Of a stretch of 64,000 nucleotides of DNA, positions 17,944-27,077 are shown piece after piece. This DNA is from an uncultured Thermoguttaceae bacterium (lineage in GTDB: Bacteria > Planctomycetota > Planctomycetia > Pirellulales > Thermoguttaceae). A model generated the notes under the pieces. That model searched no databases. It saw nothing but the letters and a program-made list of their open reading frames with translations, and was not told the DNA's origin. The stretch is from positions 1 through 64,000 of the forward strand of contig CALKER010000004.1 of the NCBI GenBank assembly GCA_938084835.1. The letters are read 5' to 3'. The translations under genes were made by a program, and so were the position numbers. Each line of letters opens with the position of its first letter. Within the stretch, counting starts at the first letter, position 1.

Positions 17944-19260
17944 ATGCGGTGGAGGGTTGGAATGAGCCTTATTGCCATCCTGGCGGTGTCGACGGCAACG
18001 ATTTTCGGAGGATGTGGCCAGCCTAGCCGCCTTACCGTTGACGATTGCCTTGTCGCCTTAGAGAACGAGGATCCCTTGGTTCAGTTAGGGGCTTTAGAGC
18101 TACTCTATCAGTTTGGCCCCGAAGCTGCCCCTGCTGCTCGGCGAGTGGTGCTCCTGCTTGCCTCTCCCGACTGCACGCTGGCTTCTGGTGCAGCTCGGGT
18201 ATTGGGTGCGATTGGCCCATCCGCAGCGGAGGTAGCCGTGCCAGAGCTTCGTCTCGCTCTCGCGGATATGCGGGACTGTCATATCTTTGGGCCGGTTTGG
18301 GCTTCCGCGGCAGAAGCCCTTGGGCGAATGGGACCACGCGGCGTGGACGTGTTGCTCGAGTTGTTGGCAGAAAATAATGATGCCCACCTAGTACGTGCGG
18401 CTGCGTATGGACTCCACTTTTCTGGAAACTACGGCCAAAAGGCGGTACCGGCGTTGATCCGGCTTCTTAGCCGAAATGACCCCAATAACCGAAAGGAGGC
18501 GATTTTCGCTCTTCAAGGAATCGGGCCGGCGGCAAAAGAGGCCGTGCCGATTTTGATGACTATGTTGGATAGCGACGATTTCCACACGCAATATTGGGCC
18601 TGTCGGGCTTTGGGTGCTATTGGGGCAGAAGCCGAGGAAGCGATCCCGGTGCTCATTCGCCTTACCACCAAAGGGGTCACTTCTGTCCGAAGAAATGCCG
18701 CGGCTGCTTTGGGGCGTATTGGACCGAAGATTGGTCCTGAGGGGGTAGCGGCCCTCCTAGCAGCTCTCCACGACCCCATGGAGGCCGTCCGCGAGCAGGC
18801 GGTGATCGCCTTGGGTCGGCTGGGAAGCTATGCCATCGAGGCAGTCCCCGCTTTAGAACAAGCTGTCGTGCAGCGAACCCTTCAATGTCGGCCTCAAGCT
18901 GCCCTGGCTATTTGGCAAATCACCGGTCAACCCGAGTTTGCGATTCGGGTTATCCGCGAAGAGATATTTTTGCCTGAGAACCAACTTGAAGCGATAAGCT
19001 GTTTGAAAGAGCTCGGCCCGCAGGCAGCGCCCATGGCCCCAGAGCTTGTCAAACTTTTGCAATCCTCAGATCCTGGACTTCGCGAGGCTGCGGCGGAAGT
19101 GATCGAATGCGTGGGCCCGGCAGGAATTTCAGCAGTTCCCGTGCTGCAACAGTTGCTCATGGACCGCGATCCCCATGTGCGGAAAGCGGCAGCGCGGGCT
19201 TTGCGCGCACTGGGGCAGCCAGTACCAGAATGGACCGACATTCCCGTTAGCAACTTGTAA
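17944..19260 (+). CDS. HEAT-repeat lipoprotein
   Basis: The 438-residue protein starts at an ATG preceded by GGGAGGGCAGGG. A signal peptide with lipobox (IFGGC, Cys near residue 24) anchors it to a membrane facing outwards. The rest is a run of about ten HEAT/PBS-lyase-type helical repeats of 35-40 residues, with recurrent phrases such as ALGRIGP, AVPxLxxLL and REAAAEVI; the consensus is helix-turn-helix with alanine, proline and aspartate at fixed places. Such solenoids bind other proteins. No enzymatic motif is seen. It stands alone: purC lies 0.9 kb upstream and an alcohol dehydrogenase lies downstream on the same strand with a 286 bp gap. Its partner is unknown. Confidence 0.9.
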   Translation: MRWRVGMSLIAILAVSTATIFGGCGQPSRLTVDDCLVALENEDPLVQLGALELLYQFGPEAAPAARRVVLLLASPDCTLASGAARVLGAIGPSAAEVAVPELRLALADMRDCHIFGPVWASAAEALGRMGPRGVDVLLELLAENNDAHLVRAAAYGLHFSGNYGQKAVPALIRLLSRNDPNNRKEAIFALQGIGPAAKEAVPILMTMLDSDDFHTQYWACRALGAIGAEAEEAIPVLIRLTTKGVTSVRRNAAAALGRIGPKIGPEGVAALLAALHDPMEAVREQAVIALGRLGSYAIEAVPALEQAVVQRTLQCRPQAALAIWQITGQPEFAIRVIREEIFLPENQLEAISCLKELGPQAAPMAPELVKLLQSSDPGLREAAAEVIECVGPAGISAVPVLQQLLMDRDPHVRKAAARALRALGQPVPEWTDIPVSNL

Positions 19261-19546
19261 ATCTTACGCTTTTCGTATTCTCCCTTAAGGCCGAGGCTAC
19301 GTTCCCTCAAGCCGTGTCCTCGGAATTACTGAGGGTTTAATTCCCCGCCAATTTTAAACACGCCAAGAGGTTAGCTTACGCAGTTTGCTCCGCAGCCTTG
19401 CCGCCATAGCCGACACAACGAGAGGGACACGGCAGGAAAAACCTCCAAGGCTTTTCCGCTCACGGGAAGTTTGTTACATTCCCTCAAAGATTCAACAACG
19501 GATGTGCAGCCGCCCCCCGCAGTTCCTCAACGCAAAGTGTAACGCC

Positions 19547-20587
19547 ATGAAAACGGCATACTTTGTCGCACCGCGAGAGATTTGCATTGTTGAAGAACCA
19601 GCGCCTCGCGCACCAGCTCCGGGTGAAGTACTTGTGCGGATCGACCGGCTGGGAGTATGCGGATCGGATATCCATTATTATTTAGAGGGGCGAATTGGCG
19701 ATCAGGTGCTCAACTATCCGGCCAGCTTGGGGCACGAGTGCGCCGGCACCATTGTCGCCACCGGTAGCGGAGTAAACTTTCTGTCGCCGGGAACCCTCGT
19801 CGCCATCGATCCTGCCATTAGCTGCGGTCGATGCGACCAGTGCCGGCGGGGACGGGCCCATACCTGTCGCCATCTTCGGTTTTTAGGAGCACCGGGAGAA
19901 GCTCCCGGGGCAGCGGCAGAGTACCGACTCCTCCCCGCAGAGAACTGCTACCCGATACCCAGCAATCTTTCTTTGGAGGAAGCTGTCCTTGCCGAACCCC
20001 TGAGCGTTGCTTTCCACGCCGTCCGACTTGGTGCTATCACCCCGGGCATGAAGGTGGCAGTCATAGGCTGTGGACCAATCGGATTGTGTGTCGCAGCTGT
20101 TCTGAGGCTGGCCGGAACCGCTGCCATCTATGCCAGCGAACTCCTCGATTATCGGCGCGAACTGGCACTTCGGTTCGGCTGTCACCGCGCGTTAGATCCA
20201 CAAACAGAAGATATTGCGGCACAAATTCTTGCGGAAGAACCTTTTGGCCTCGATGTCGTTTTCGAATGCTCTGGTGACCCAGCAGTGATTGACTTAGCCC
20301 AGCTCCTCCTCACGCCCGGTGGTACTTTAGTGATTGTGGGAATTACACCTCAGCCAAGCGTCAACTTCAATATTCACCGCATGCGGCGCAGCGAACTTAC
20401 CTTCCGCAATGTCCGTCGGCAAGTGGGGTGCATGGAGCAGGCGCTGTCCGCTTTGTCCCTCGGGCTCGTTCCGGGACGACTGCTCATCACCCATGTGCTG
20501 CCGTTTGCTAACATAAACGAAGCGTTCGAATTGGTGGCGGCTCATGAGCGCGGAGTGGTAAAGGCAATTGTCGACCTTACTGTTTAG
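19547..20587 (+). CDS. Zinc-dependent medium-chain dehydrogenase (sorbitol/threonine dehydrogenase-like)
   Basis: The 346-residue enzyme belongs to the zinc MDR superfamily and would oxidise a polyol or secondary alcohol with NAD(P). Visible elements: the catalytic zinc ligands Cys in GVCGSDIHYY and His-Glu in GHEC, four cysteines of the structural zinc lobe in SCGRCDQCRRGRAHTC, EPLSVAFHAV near the active site, and the Rossmann loop VIGCGPIGLC. The GSDIHYY opening is typical of sorbitol/xylitol/L-idonate dehydrogenases, but the substrate cannot be fixed by motif. The start is placed at the ATG at 19547 because MKTAYFVAPREI is the usual MDR N-terminus; the frame is open 54 codons upstream, where the sequence looks non-coding. 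No strong ribosome binding site is visible. Confidence 0.9.
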   Translation: MKTAYFVAPREICIVEEPAPRAPAPGEVLVRIDRLGVCGSDIHYYLEGRIGDQVLNYPASLGHECAGTIVATGSGVNFLSPGTLVAIDPAISCGRCDQCRRGRAHTCRHLRFLGAPGEAPGAAAEYRLLPAENCYPIPSNLSLEEAVLAEPLSVAFHAVRLGAITPGMKVAVIGCGPIGLCVAAVLRLAGTAAIYASELLDYRRELALRFGCHRALDPQTEDIAAQILAEEPFGLDVVFECSGDPAVIDLAQLLLTPGGTLVIVGITPQPSVNFNIHRMRRSELTFRNVRRQVGCMEQALSALSLGLVPGRLLITHVLPFANINEAFELVAAHERGVVKAIVDLTV

Positions 20588-21214
20588 ACACCCTCGCGCC
20601 GAAGTTCCCCAAAGACCTCACGGCGAACCGGCTCACCCCAAAAAGCCGATCATGCTTGAGCACAAGTACCGATTTTGTTGACTCGTTTTCCCGGATTGGC
20701 CACAATCCACATTGGGATCGCGTAGGGACTGCCCCAAAATTTCTTGCGGATGCAGCCGTGAGATCGTGGGGAGGTGTCTTGTTGCCTCACACGCTTTGGC
20801 TCCTCCACAGGTTTTGCTTTTGCTCACCGGAGGGCCCCCAACCAATTCCGTTTCGGAATGACTCCGCGCTGCATGTTCCGGCACAACCGCCAAACCCAAG
20901 TGACCGCAGGAGAACCACGCTAGTTTATGTGGATAGATCGCCCGCCATCGCGACTCCACACTCGTACGGAGCCTACCGCCGAGGCCCGCATAACCCAACT
21001 TATCCACAGAACCCATCTTCCAGGCCAAAGGGAGATCCAAGATTTCAATGCTGTTGACAGACAAGACCTGTAAACTGTTGGCAGAAAAGAAAACGGCGGT
21101 CCGAAAATCTCGGCCGCCATCGGTACTCGAAAAATACGATTTTTGGAGGAATTTCCTCGCGCGAGATGCTTTTATGCACGACCTTTTTTGGTAAAAGCTG
21201 CTCCAACGGATTTC
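20588..21214. other. Intergenic stretch between convergent genes, nothing firm
   Basis: About 630 bp between two convergent genes. It should hold both transcription ends, but I see no strong hairpin followed by a T run. Confidence 0.45.
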
Positions 21215-24200
21215 TTACCAAAATCCGCCACCGAATCCGCCGCCCAATCCCCCTCCGAACCCACCAAACCCGCCAAAACCACCGCCGCCGAAGAGGCCAC
21301 CAAAGCCCCTTCCCCCTGTGCCACCCCGACCCGCTTCGGTTGTTCCGGTAACAAAGTTAAAGACGTTTACCTCAGTTATTCCTGAGAATTGTGGCACTGG
21401 CGACACCCGCACATACCGGCGATCGGCAGAAACCACAGCCCAAGCATACAAAACGCTACCCTCTGTGACCGGAACAATCACTGGCTGATAGCCCACGGCT
21501 CCACCCGTGACAATCGGCACAAAAGGCACATTGCCCGAGCCGCCTCCCCGGGAACTGCTAAGACTTGCCATCGCTCCAGGGTCCACCGCCCCGGCAAGCT
21601 GCTGGGCCAGAACGGAACGACTTAATGCCCCTTGGCGGTTGACAGCTTGAGCAAGTTTGTGAGCCTCAATCGGCTCCTGCCGTCGCCCCTCATCTAACTC
21701 GAATTCGATTAGGGCGCGATCGTCTTTCAGCGCGACCACCTTTTCTAAAGCCTGCGGCCTTTCCGACCACAGATGGCGATAGACTGTCACTTTAACCCGA
21801 TTGGCGGGAAGATTTCCCCACACCCGCTGGACTAACACGCGATACGTGCCGGAAAATCCTTCAGGACAAACATACACCTCCCGGATTTCTTGCCCTGTTT
21901 GGCCTAGAAAGGCGTATGAGTCCCCGAGGAAAATACCCCCGGAAGTTGTTCGCGGGTTGCGTGCGGAGCACACGGTCCCGGCCGGCTCTTCGACCATCAT
22001 ATCAACATCGGCATCGCCCACCCAAGACACTTCCACCACAACGTCCCGCCGAACTGCGGCAGTAAGCTGAGCGAGGTATTCCCTGCGTTCAGAGTGTTTT
22101 TTCTCTGCTTCCAGCCGGTTGAGTAACTCCACTGCGGTCCCGTATGCCTCCAGCCAAATGTGCTTTCTGGCCTCTGGGTATGCCTGCGACAAAACGGCCA
22201 CCGTAGCCCACTTTTGAGTTTCCACGTCATCCAATTTTCGGGCAAGTCGAAGCGCCCGGAAGGCAATTTCTGGAAAAGCCGGGCTCATATCCGCAAGCTG
22301 ACGGTAAAGATCCAAGGCCCGCCTTTCGAGCCCCAGTTTTTCCAGGTACGTAGCCACATAGAGCGCGTCAAGAGGCGTCTCTGCGAAAGCTACCCCTGAC
22401 ATCAGTGCCCGTTCTACCTCTTCTGGACTCTGCCCAGCCGCCAACATGGCAAGGCCTAAAGCCTCGTAAACCCACGGCTCAGGCGGCCCATGACGAATTA
22501 CGGTCTTCAGAAGTGCGACGGCATGTTCGTACTGACCCCCATCCATCAATTGTCGAGCGATCTTCCTCAGCACTGTCGCCGACACATCATATTTACTGAC
22601 AAAGTCTTCCCAAAAATCAGTTGGGGCTACTTGCGGGTCCACCCGAACAGGAAAGGGAGGGAGTGCCTTTCGGGCCGAGGAGCCTTCCTCCGCACCTGCC
22701 GCAGATGTATTTTCCACCTCGTCCGCGGCGAGGGTTGCCTGAGTCGCTTCTTTAACGTTAAACGCGCGGAATCCGCCCTGCCCCTGCAGCGGAAGCAAAT
22801 TTCCCAAGGGAGCCTGGCCGACGCGCCCTGGGAGAATAGGCACGTTCCAAGCTCCTCCACCCCAACCACCGCCAAAACGTCCACCCCAACCGCCGCCTCC
22901 CCAACCGCCCATACCGCCTCCCCAACCTCCCATGCCCCCAAAGCCTCCCATGCCCCCAAAGCCTCCCATACCTCCGAAACCGCCAAATCCGCCGAAAATA
23001 CCCATCCCTCCCATGCCGGCGGGCGAGTACGGGGGCACTACAAGGTCCCCCACGGGATAAACCTTTATCGATAGACGCTGCTCCGCCTCCTCAGGAGTGG
23101 TTATCAGCAGCACCTCATCCTGAATCACATAAGTTAGATCAAGCGGACGCAAAAGGAGCTTAAGAGCCGATCGCAACGAAATCCCCCGTACGTCAAAGGT
23201 AATTCTTTGGTCGGTACGGATTCCCGCATCTTGCAAGGCTTTTTGGTCGAGCTGAATCTCAATCTTATGGAGATCCTTCAGGAAAAAGACAACCTCGGAC
23301 AGCTCCGTATCGATAAAACTCATTTCCGTGGGGCGGCGCAATTCCTCATTGATCCGCCGCTCGGCCACCCCTTCGCTTGCCAAGCTAACAGCGGCATATC
23401 GCGCCTTACGCCTGTGAGTCAACTCCTGCCACACTTCTGCTGGAGGATAAACCACCGGTGGCTCATCCGGAAATGGTACGTGGGAAAGCTCTATCTGATG
23501 CAAAGTGTCCAACATCTTCTTTTGACGCTCGACCCGCAGAAAGATTTCTCTTTCCAAACTGCCGGACATCCGGGCGAAGTTAGCTGCCACGATAGGCACC
23601 GGATTGGTGGGATCAAGCTCTCTGGCCTGAGTAGCGACTATTTCGTCAGCTTCTTGATAACGTTTCTCCTCGATCAACGAGCTAAATCGTTCTAAAAGCT
23701 GACGAAGCTGCTCTTGCCGCCGGAGAAGAGCTTCGGCTGCCAACCGCTGTTCGCGAGCCGCGGCCTCGATTTCCATTTGCTCCTGCCGCCGCTGTTCTAG
23801 CTCGACTTGCCGCCGAGCGGCCTCCCGCACTGCCACCTCGATTTGCCTCAGCAACTGGCCCCGCGTCGTTTCGTCCAGCTCGGGGACCCGACGAACCATG
23901 TCGGCGAGCACTTTCAGATTATCGATCGCCCCCTGAGGATTCGTGCTCATGAGCTGCCGAGCTGTATTGATGCTGGCCACGACCTCGGCTCTCACGCGCT
24001 GGTCCACCAACGCCCGGGTCCGCTCAAACTCGGCCACGATGCGACCCTCTTCCACCCCCGACGGAGGAACTGGGGGACTGACCCCCGCCTCCGGCGCCAC
24101 AAGCTCGAGCCTTTCCTCTTGGAAAGCCACCGGCTGCCCCCCAGGCCGAGCATTTCTTTCGTTAACTTGAAGTTGCCGCTCCGCCGCACTCAGGACAAGC

Positions 24201-25369
24201 TGGGCCAAATTGTTCTCCGGATCATTTTGCAGGACTTGATAGGCAAGGCGAACTGCCCCTTCGACATCGCCCGTGCGAAGAGCTTGGATGGCAAGTTCGG
24301 TGGTTTGATCCACACCCTCGGCAAACGCCCGGGCAACCTGCTCCAGATCCGTCCAATCAGCAAGACCGAAGAGCCTACCTCCAGTGCGGCGCGCCGACGC
24401 CACCAGCTGAGCAAGAAAGGCGTTGGAATCCAACCCCGGAGGAATCGGCCTGGAGAACTGGAGAGTCTTGCGTTCGGCGCCCTGCTCCACGGTGACTCCA
24501 AGTTCCCAAGTAGCGGCTGGCTCGCACACTCCCAAAAGGACAGTGTGACGATCGGCACGTAAAGGCGGGATCGTTTCGGGGAGGACTTCCTTCACCCCCC
24601 TTCCGGCCCGAGCCTCTACCACGTAGCCCACCGGCATTTTCACCCCGGTAAGTAACTGCCTTGCCAAAACTCGGTCTTCAGCATCTTCCGTCGGGATCAG
24701 GAGTCCACCGGTCTGGAACGTGAGGATGCTGAGTAACTCCCAATCAATTTGGGGTCCGGAGGCTACAGCCGTCAGCGTCACACGGTTTTGCCGATATTGG
24801 TCGATAAGACGGGAGATCGCAGGACCTGTGAGCAACTGAGCCCGACTTAGCCCTTCGCCGATAAATACCACAGCACGCGGCGAGCCGCCCGAAGCACCCC
24901 CCAGCGCCTCCACAGCTGCCGCCAAGGCCGCCTCCAAATCCATGGCCCCCAAAGGCTCGCGCCGGCGGAGCTTTTCAAGCGCAGCGGCTAGTTCCGGGCT
25001 ACCTACCGGCGTCAAGCCCGGAGATAGGCGAACCGGACGCAAGTCGGCAGCCATCAACAAAATCCGGTCCCCCGGCGCGGCCTGTTTAATAATTTCATCC
25101 ACTAACGCCAGCTGTCGTCGACGAAAAACACCTGTCTGCGGGGCTGATGTGTCAACAAGGAGCACAATGTCCGCCACATCGGCAGCCGGCTGTTTAGGCA
25201 GCTGCAGACCGACCGCGTAATACGTCGTACCTGAAGGATCTTCATAAGTTTGAATTGGCAAAGTACTCAAAAGATCACCACCCTGCCCATGAGCAGGCCC
25301 TACCAACCCACAACTTAATGCCACCACACCCAAGATAAGACAACCTGTGCGTGCGAACATTCGGCTCAT
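21215..25369 (-). CDS. Giant exported VWA / coiled-coil / STN-like / glycine-rich protein
   Basis: The 1384-residue product has a signal peptide (1-28, cut after GPAHG). Next comes a von Willebrand factor A-like domain (about 60-250; DIVLLVDTSAP at the metal-site strand, incomplete DxSxS), a glutamate/arginine/glutamine-rich coiled coil (about 450-620), and a secretin-and-TonB N-terminus-like segment (about 690-770: FIDTELSEVVFFLKDLHKIEI and LRSALKLLLRPLDLTYVI). A Gly-Met-Phe-rich region (about 785-850) is followed by TPR-like helices (about 920-1080), a beta-rich domain with DVDMMVEEPAGTVCSARNP, and a pure Gly/Phe tail ending GGFW. STN-type folds occur in secretins and TonB receptors, so an envelope assembly or scaffold role is plausible. 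ATGs at 25369 and 25360 are both possible starts. Function unknown; domain borders are by eye. Confidence 0.85.
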   Translation of the reverse strand: MSRMFARTGCLILGVVALSCGLVGPAHGQGGDLLSTLPIQTYEDPSGTTYYAVGLQLPKQPAADVADIVLLVDTSAPQTGVFRRRQLALVDEIIKQAAPGDRILLMAADLRPVRLSPGLTPVGSPELAAALEKLRRREPLGAMDLEAALAAAVEALGGASGGSPRAVVFIGEGLSRAQLLTGPAISRLIDQYRQNRVTLTAVASGPQIDWELLSILTFQTGGLLIPTEDAEDRVLARQLLTGVKMPVGYVVEARAGRGVKEVLPETIPPLRADRHTVLLGVCEPAATWELGVTVEQGAERKTLQFSRPIPPGLDSNAFLAQLVASARRTGGRLFGLADWTDLEQVARAFAEGVDQTTELAIQALRTGDVEGAVRLAYQVLQNDPENNLAQLVLSAAERQLQVNERNARPGGQPVAFQEERLELVAPEAGVSPPVPPSGVEEGRIVAEFERTRALVDQRVRAEVVASINTARQLMSTNPQGAIDNLKVLADMVRRVPELDETTRGQLLRQIEVAVREAARRQVELEQRRQEQMEIEAAAREQRLAAEALLRRQEQLRQLLERFSSLIEEKRYQEADEIVATQARELDPTNPVPIVAANFARMSGSLEREIFLRVERQKKMLDTLHQIELSHVPFPDEPPVVYPPAEVWQELTHRRKARYAAVSLASEGVAERRINEELRRPTEMSFIDTELSEVVFFLKDLHKIEIQLDQKALQDAGIRTDQRITFDVRGISLRSALKLLLRPLDLTYVIQDEVLLITTPEEAEQRLSIKVYPVGDLVVPPYSPAGMGGMGIFGGFGGFGGMGGFGGMGGFGGMGGWGGGMGGWGGGGWGGRFGGGWGGGAWNVPILPGRVGQAPLGNLLPLQGQGGFRAFNVKEATQATLAADEVENTSAAGAEEGSSARKALPPFPVRVDPQVAPTDFWEDFVSKYDVSATVLRKIARQLMDGGQYEHAVALLKTVIRHGPPEPWVYEALGLAMLAAGQSPEEVERALMSGVAFAETPLDALYVATYLEKLGLERRALDLYRQLADMSPAFPEIAFRALRLARKLDDVETQKWATVAVLSQAYPEARKHIWLEAYGTAVELLNRLEAEKKHSERREYLAQLTAAVRRDVVVEVSWVGDADVDMMVEEPAGTVCSARNPRTTSGGIFLGDSYAFLGQTGQEIREVYVCPEGFSGTYRVLVQRVWGNLPANRVKVTVYRHLWSERPQALEKVVALKDDRALIEFELDEGRRQEPIEAHKLAQAVNRQGALSRSVLAQQLAGAVDPGAMASLSSSRGGGSGNVPFVPIVTGGAVGYQPVIVPVTEGSVLYAWAVVSADRRYVRVSPVPQFSGITEVNVFNFVTGTTEAGRGGTGGRGFGGLFGGGGFGGFGGFGGGLGGGFGGGFW

Positions 25370-27077
25370 CTCCGCCTGAGACCGTGCCGGCCCACTATCT
25401 AGCTTTTTCGACCCAAAACTTGTGCTTCACGACACGTCCGAAATTCGAGTACAAAATCACTACGCCCAATTCGGGAGGCCCCTTCTACCAACCACATTTT
25501 ACCTAGGCTTTTTCAGCTTTGCCAAATAAAAACCTCCCCCGTTATTTTCCTACCTTACTCCTTGCCGCGCGAGGCCGGAAAAAGGATCCAAAACGCGCCG
25601 CAGCGGCATTCGTCCACCCATATCGCTTGTAGTCCGCTCGCGAGTTTGCCGGGAACCTTCCTTCGGAAATGTGCCCCGACACCATCGCCGGAAAGTGCCA
25701 GGGCTGGCCTTTCCCGAGACAACGGTAGCAAGGGCAAAATCCGTACCTCGTTTGTGTTGTTCTTGGCCGAGTTCTGGCCCCACAACCACCTGACGAAAAA
25801 AGCCTTTCCTTACCCCAACGATATGGGGGTTAAAATACCGAAGCTTGTAAGGACCAACTTCTTTGATATGAGTTGAACATGTTTTCCTCCAGCGTGGCCA
25901 TCGTTGCGAACAGCAGCTATCCGCCGGATTCATAGATGAGCTAAAAGATAATCTTCTGCTTGTTTTGGTACACCACCTCGAAAGCTCGTGATGCCACGTG
26001 GTGGCTCAGGCCGGAAACAACTTTTTGGTTGGGTAGGCTTCAATCCAGGACACGGAGGAAGCTACCCACCGTTAGCCAGGAAGCTCTCAGACGTGAAGAC
26101 CCCGGATTTTTTGAGCAAAAAGTCAAATTTTTTGAGCAAAAAGTCAAACTTACCCTCCAGACTGAAATCCTGACACTCGAGAACCACAGTGGTGATCTCT
26201 CTGCATTCGCGTCCTGCTTTAGTCGATCGTCCCATCAAGCGGCGGAACTTGCGGATGGCTTGGCCTAACTAGCAGCCTGTGTTCGCACCAGCGAAGTTCG
26301 GTTCGGCAATCCACCCTTAGGTTGCATTTCGATCGATACTTCAGTGGTATAGAAAAGAGTCATCCCGGCAAATGCGAGAACAGCCTCCTAAGCCCGCGGG
26401 CCCCCTCAAGTATGGTCGAAATTATCGAGGTAACGAATGCTCTCGATCTAACAAAAGACAAAAGACAAAAGATTTCATGCCAGAGGTGAACAATGCCCTC
26501 CCCATCGCCACGATTTTCAACCATGCGACTAAACATCTGACTGTGCCATTCCGGATGAGATCGAACTCCTTTTTCAACTTATAAGATGCGGCCTACCGGA
26601 TGTCGGTGCCGAGTCCTGGGGCAGGTTAGTTTCCCCTGTGAATCCCGGTCAAGACAGTTCGTGGTGCCACGGCCAGACAGGGTTATTCTTCGCCAAAAGA
26701 AAGATTTAGACAATCGGAAATCGGTGGTTTCGTTCGGCAACAGTCGCCAGCACTGGAACGATATGCCCCGATTTTTTTGGCCGCGGCATTCTGCGTGCTT
26801 TCCATGCGGGCGCCTTACCCCAACAGAAGTTCCACCGTCGCGTCCCCCGCCAGTGCGATTGACTCGCAGCGGACGATTCCAACGATATAAACGATTTCAG
26901 CGATAAAAAGAGCAACAAGATGAATAGAGGGATAAAAAGGTGGTGGCTCTGCACGTCTCTGCGTGCGAACGTGCAGAACCACCACTTGAGGCCTTGGCTT
27001 CCTCCAACTATCTTTCCGGAATTTCTCTATCCTTTCGGAATTTCTTCCACCAAGCTCTTTGCCCCTTAAGACCTTAG
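25370..27077. other. Long intergenic stretch without a recognisable gene
   Basis: About 1.7 kb between the VWA protein gene and the acidic protein gene, both on the minus strand. It holds a 21-bp tandem duplication (listed separately) and a short ACAAAAG triplication near 26455. Open frames are short and unlike proteins. Confidence 0.5.
26106..26147. repeat. Perfect 21-bp tandem duplication
   Basis: A 21-bp unit (ATTTTTT, GAGC, AAAAAGTCAA) occurs twice back to back at 26106-26126 and 26127-26147. The copies are identical. Confidence 0.9.

Noticed and set aside
22490..23074. Plus-strand open frame of 194 codons
   Set aside because: It lies wholly inside the minus-strand VWA gene; its Thr/Ala/Ser/Pro-rich repeats are the reverse complement of the Gly-rich codons.
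23807..24562. Plus-strand open frame of 251 codons
   Set aside because: It is a shadow of the VWA gene in the opposite strand, with His/Arg/Pro-rich composition and no ribosome binding site.
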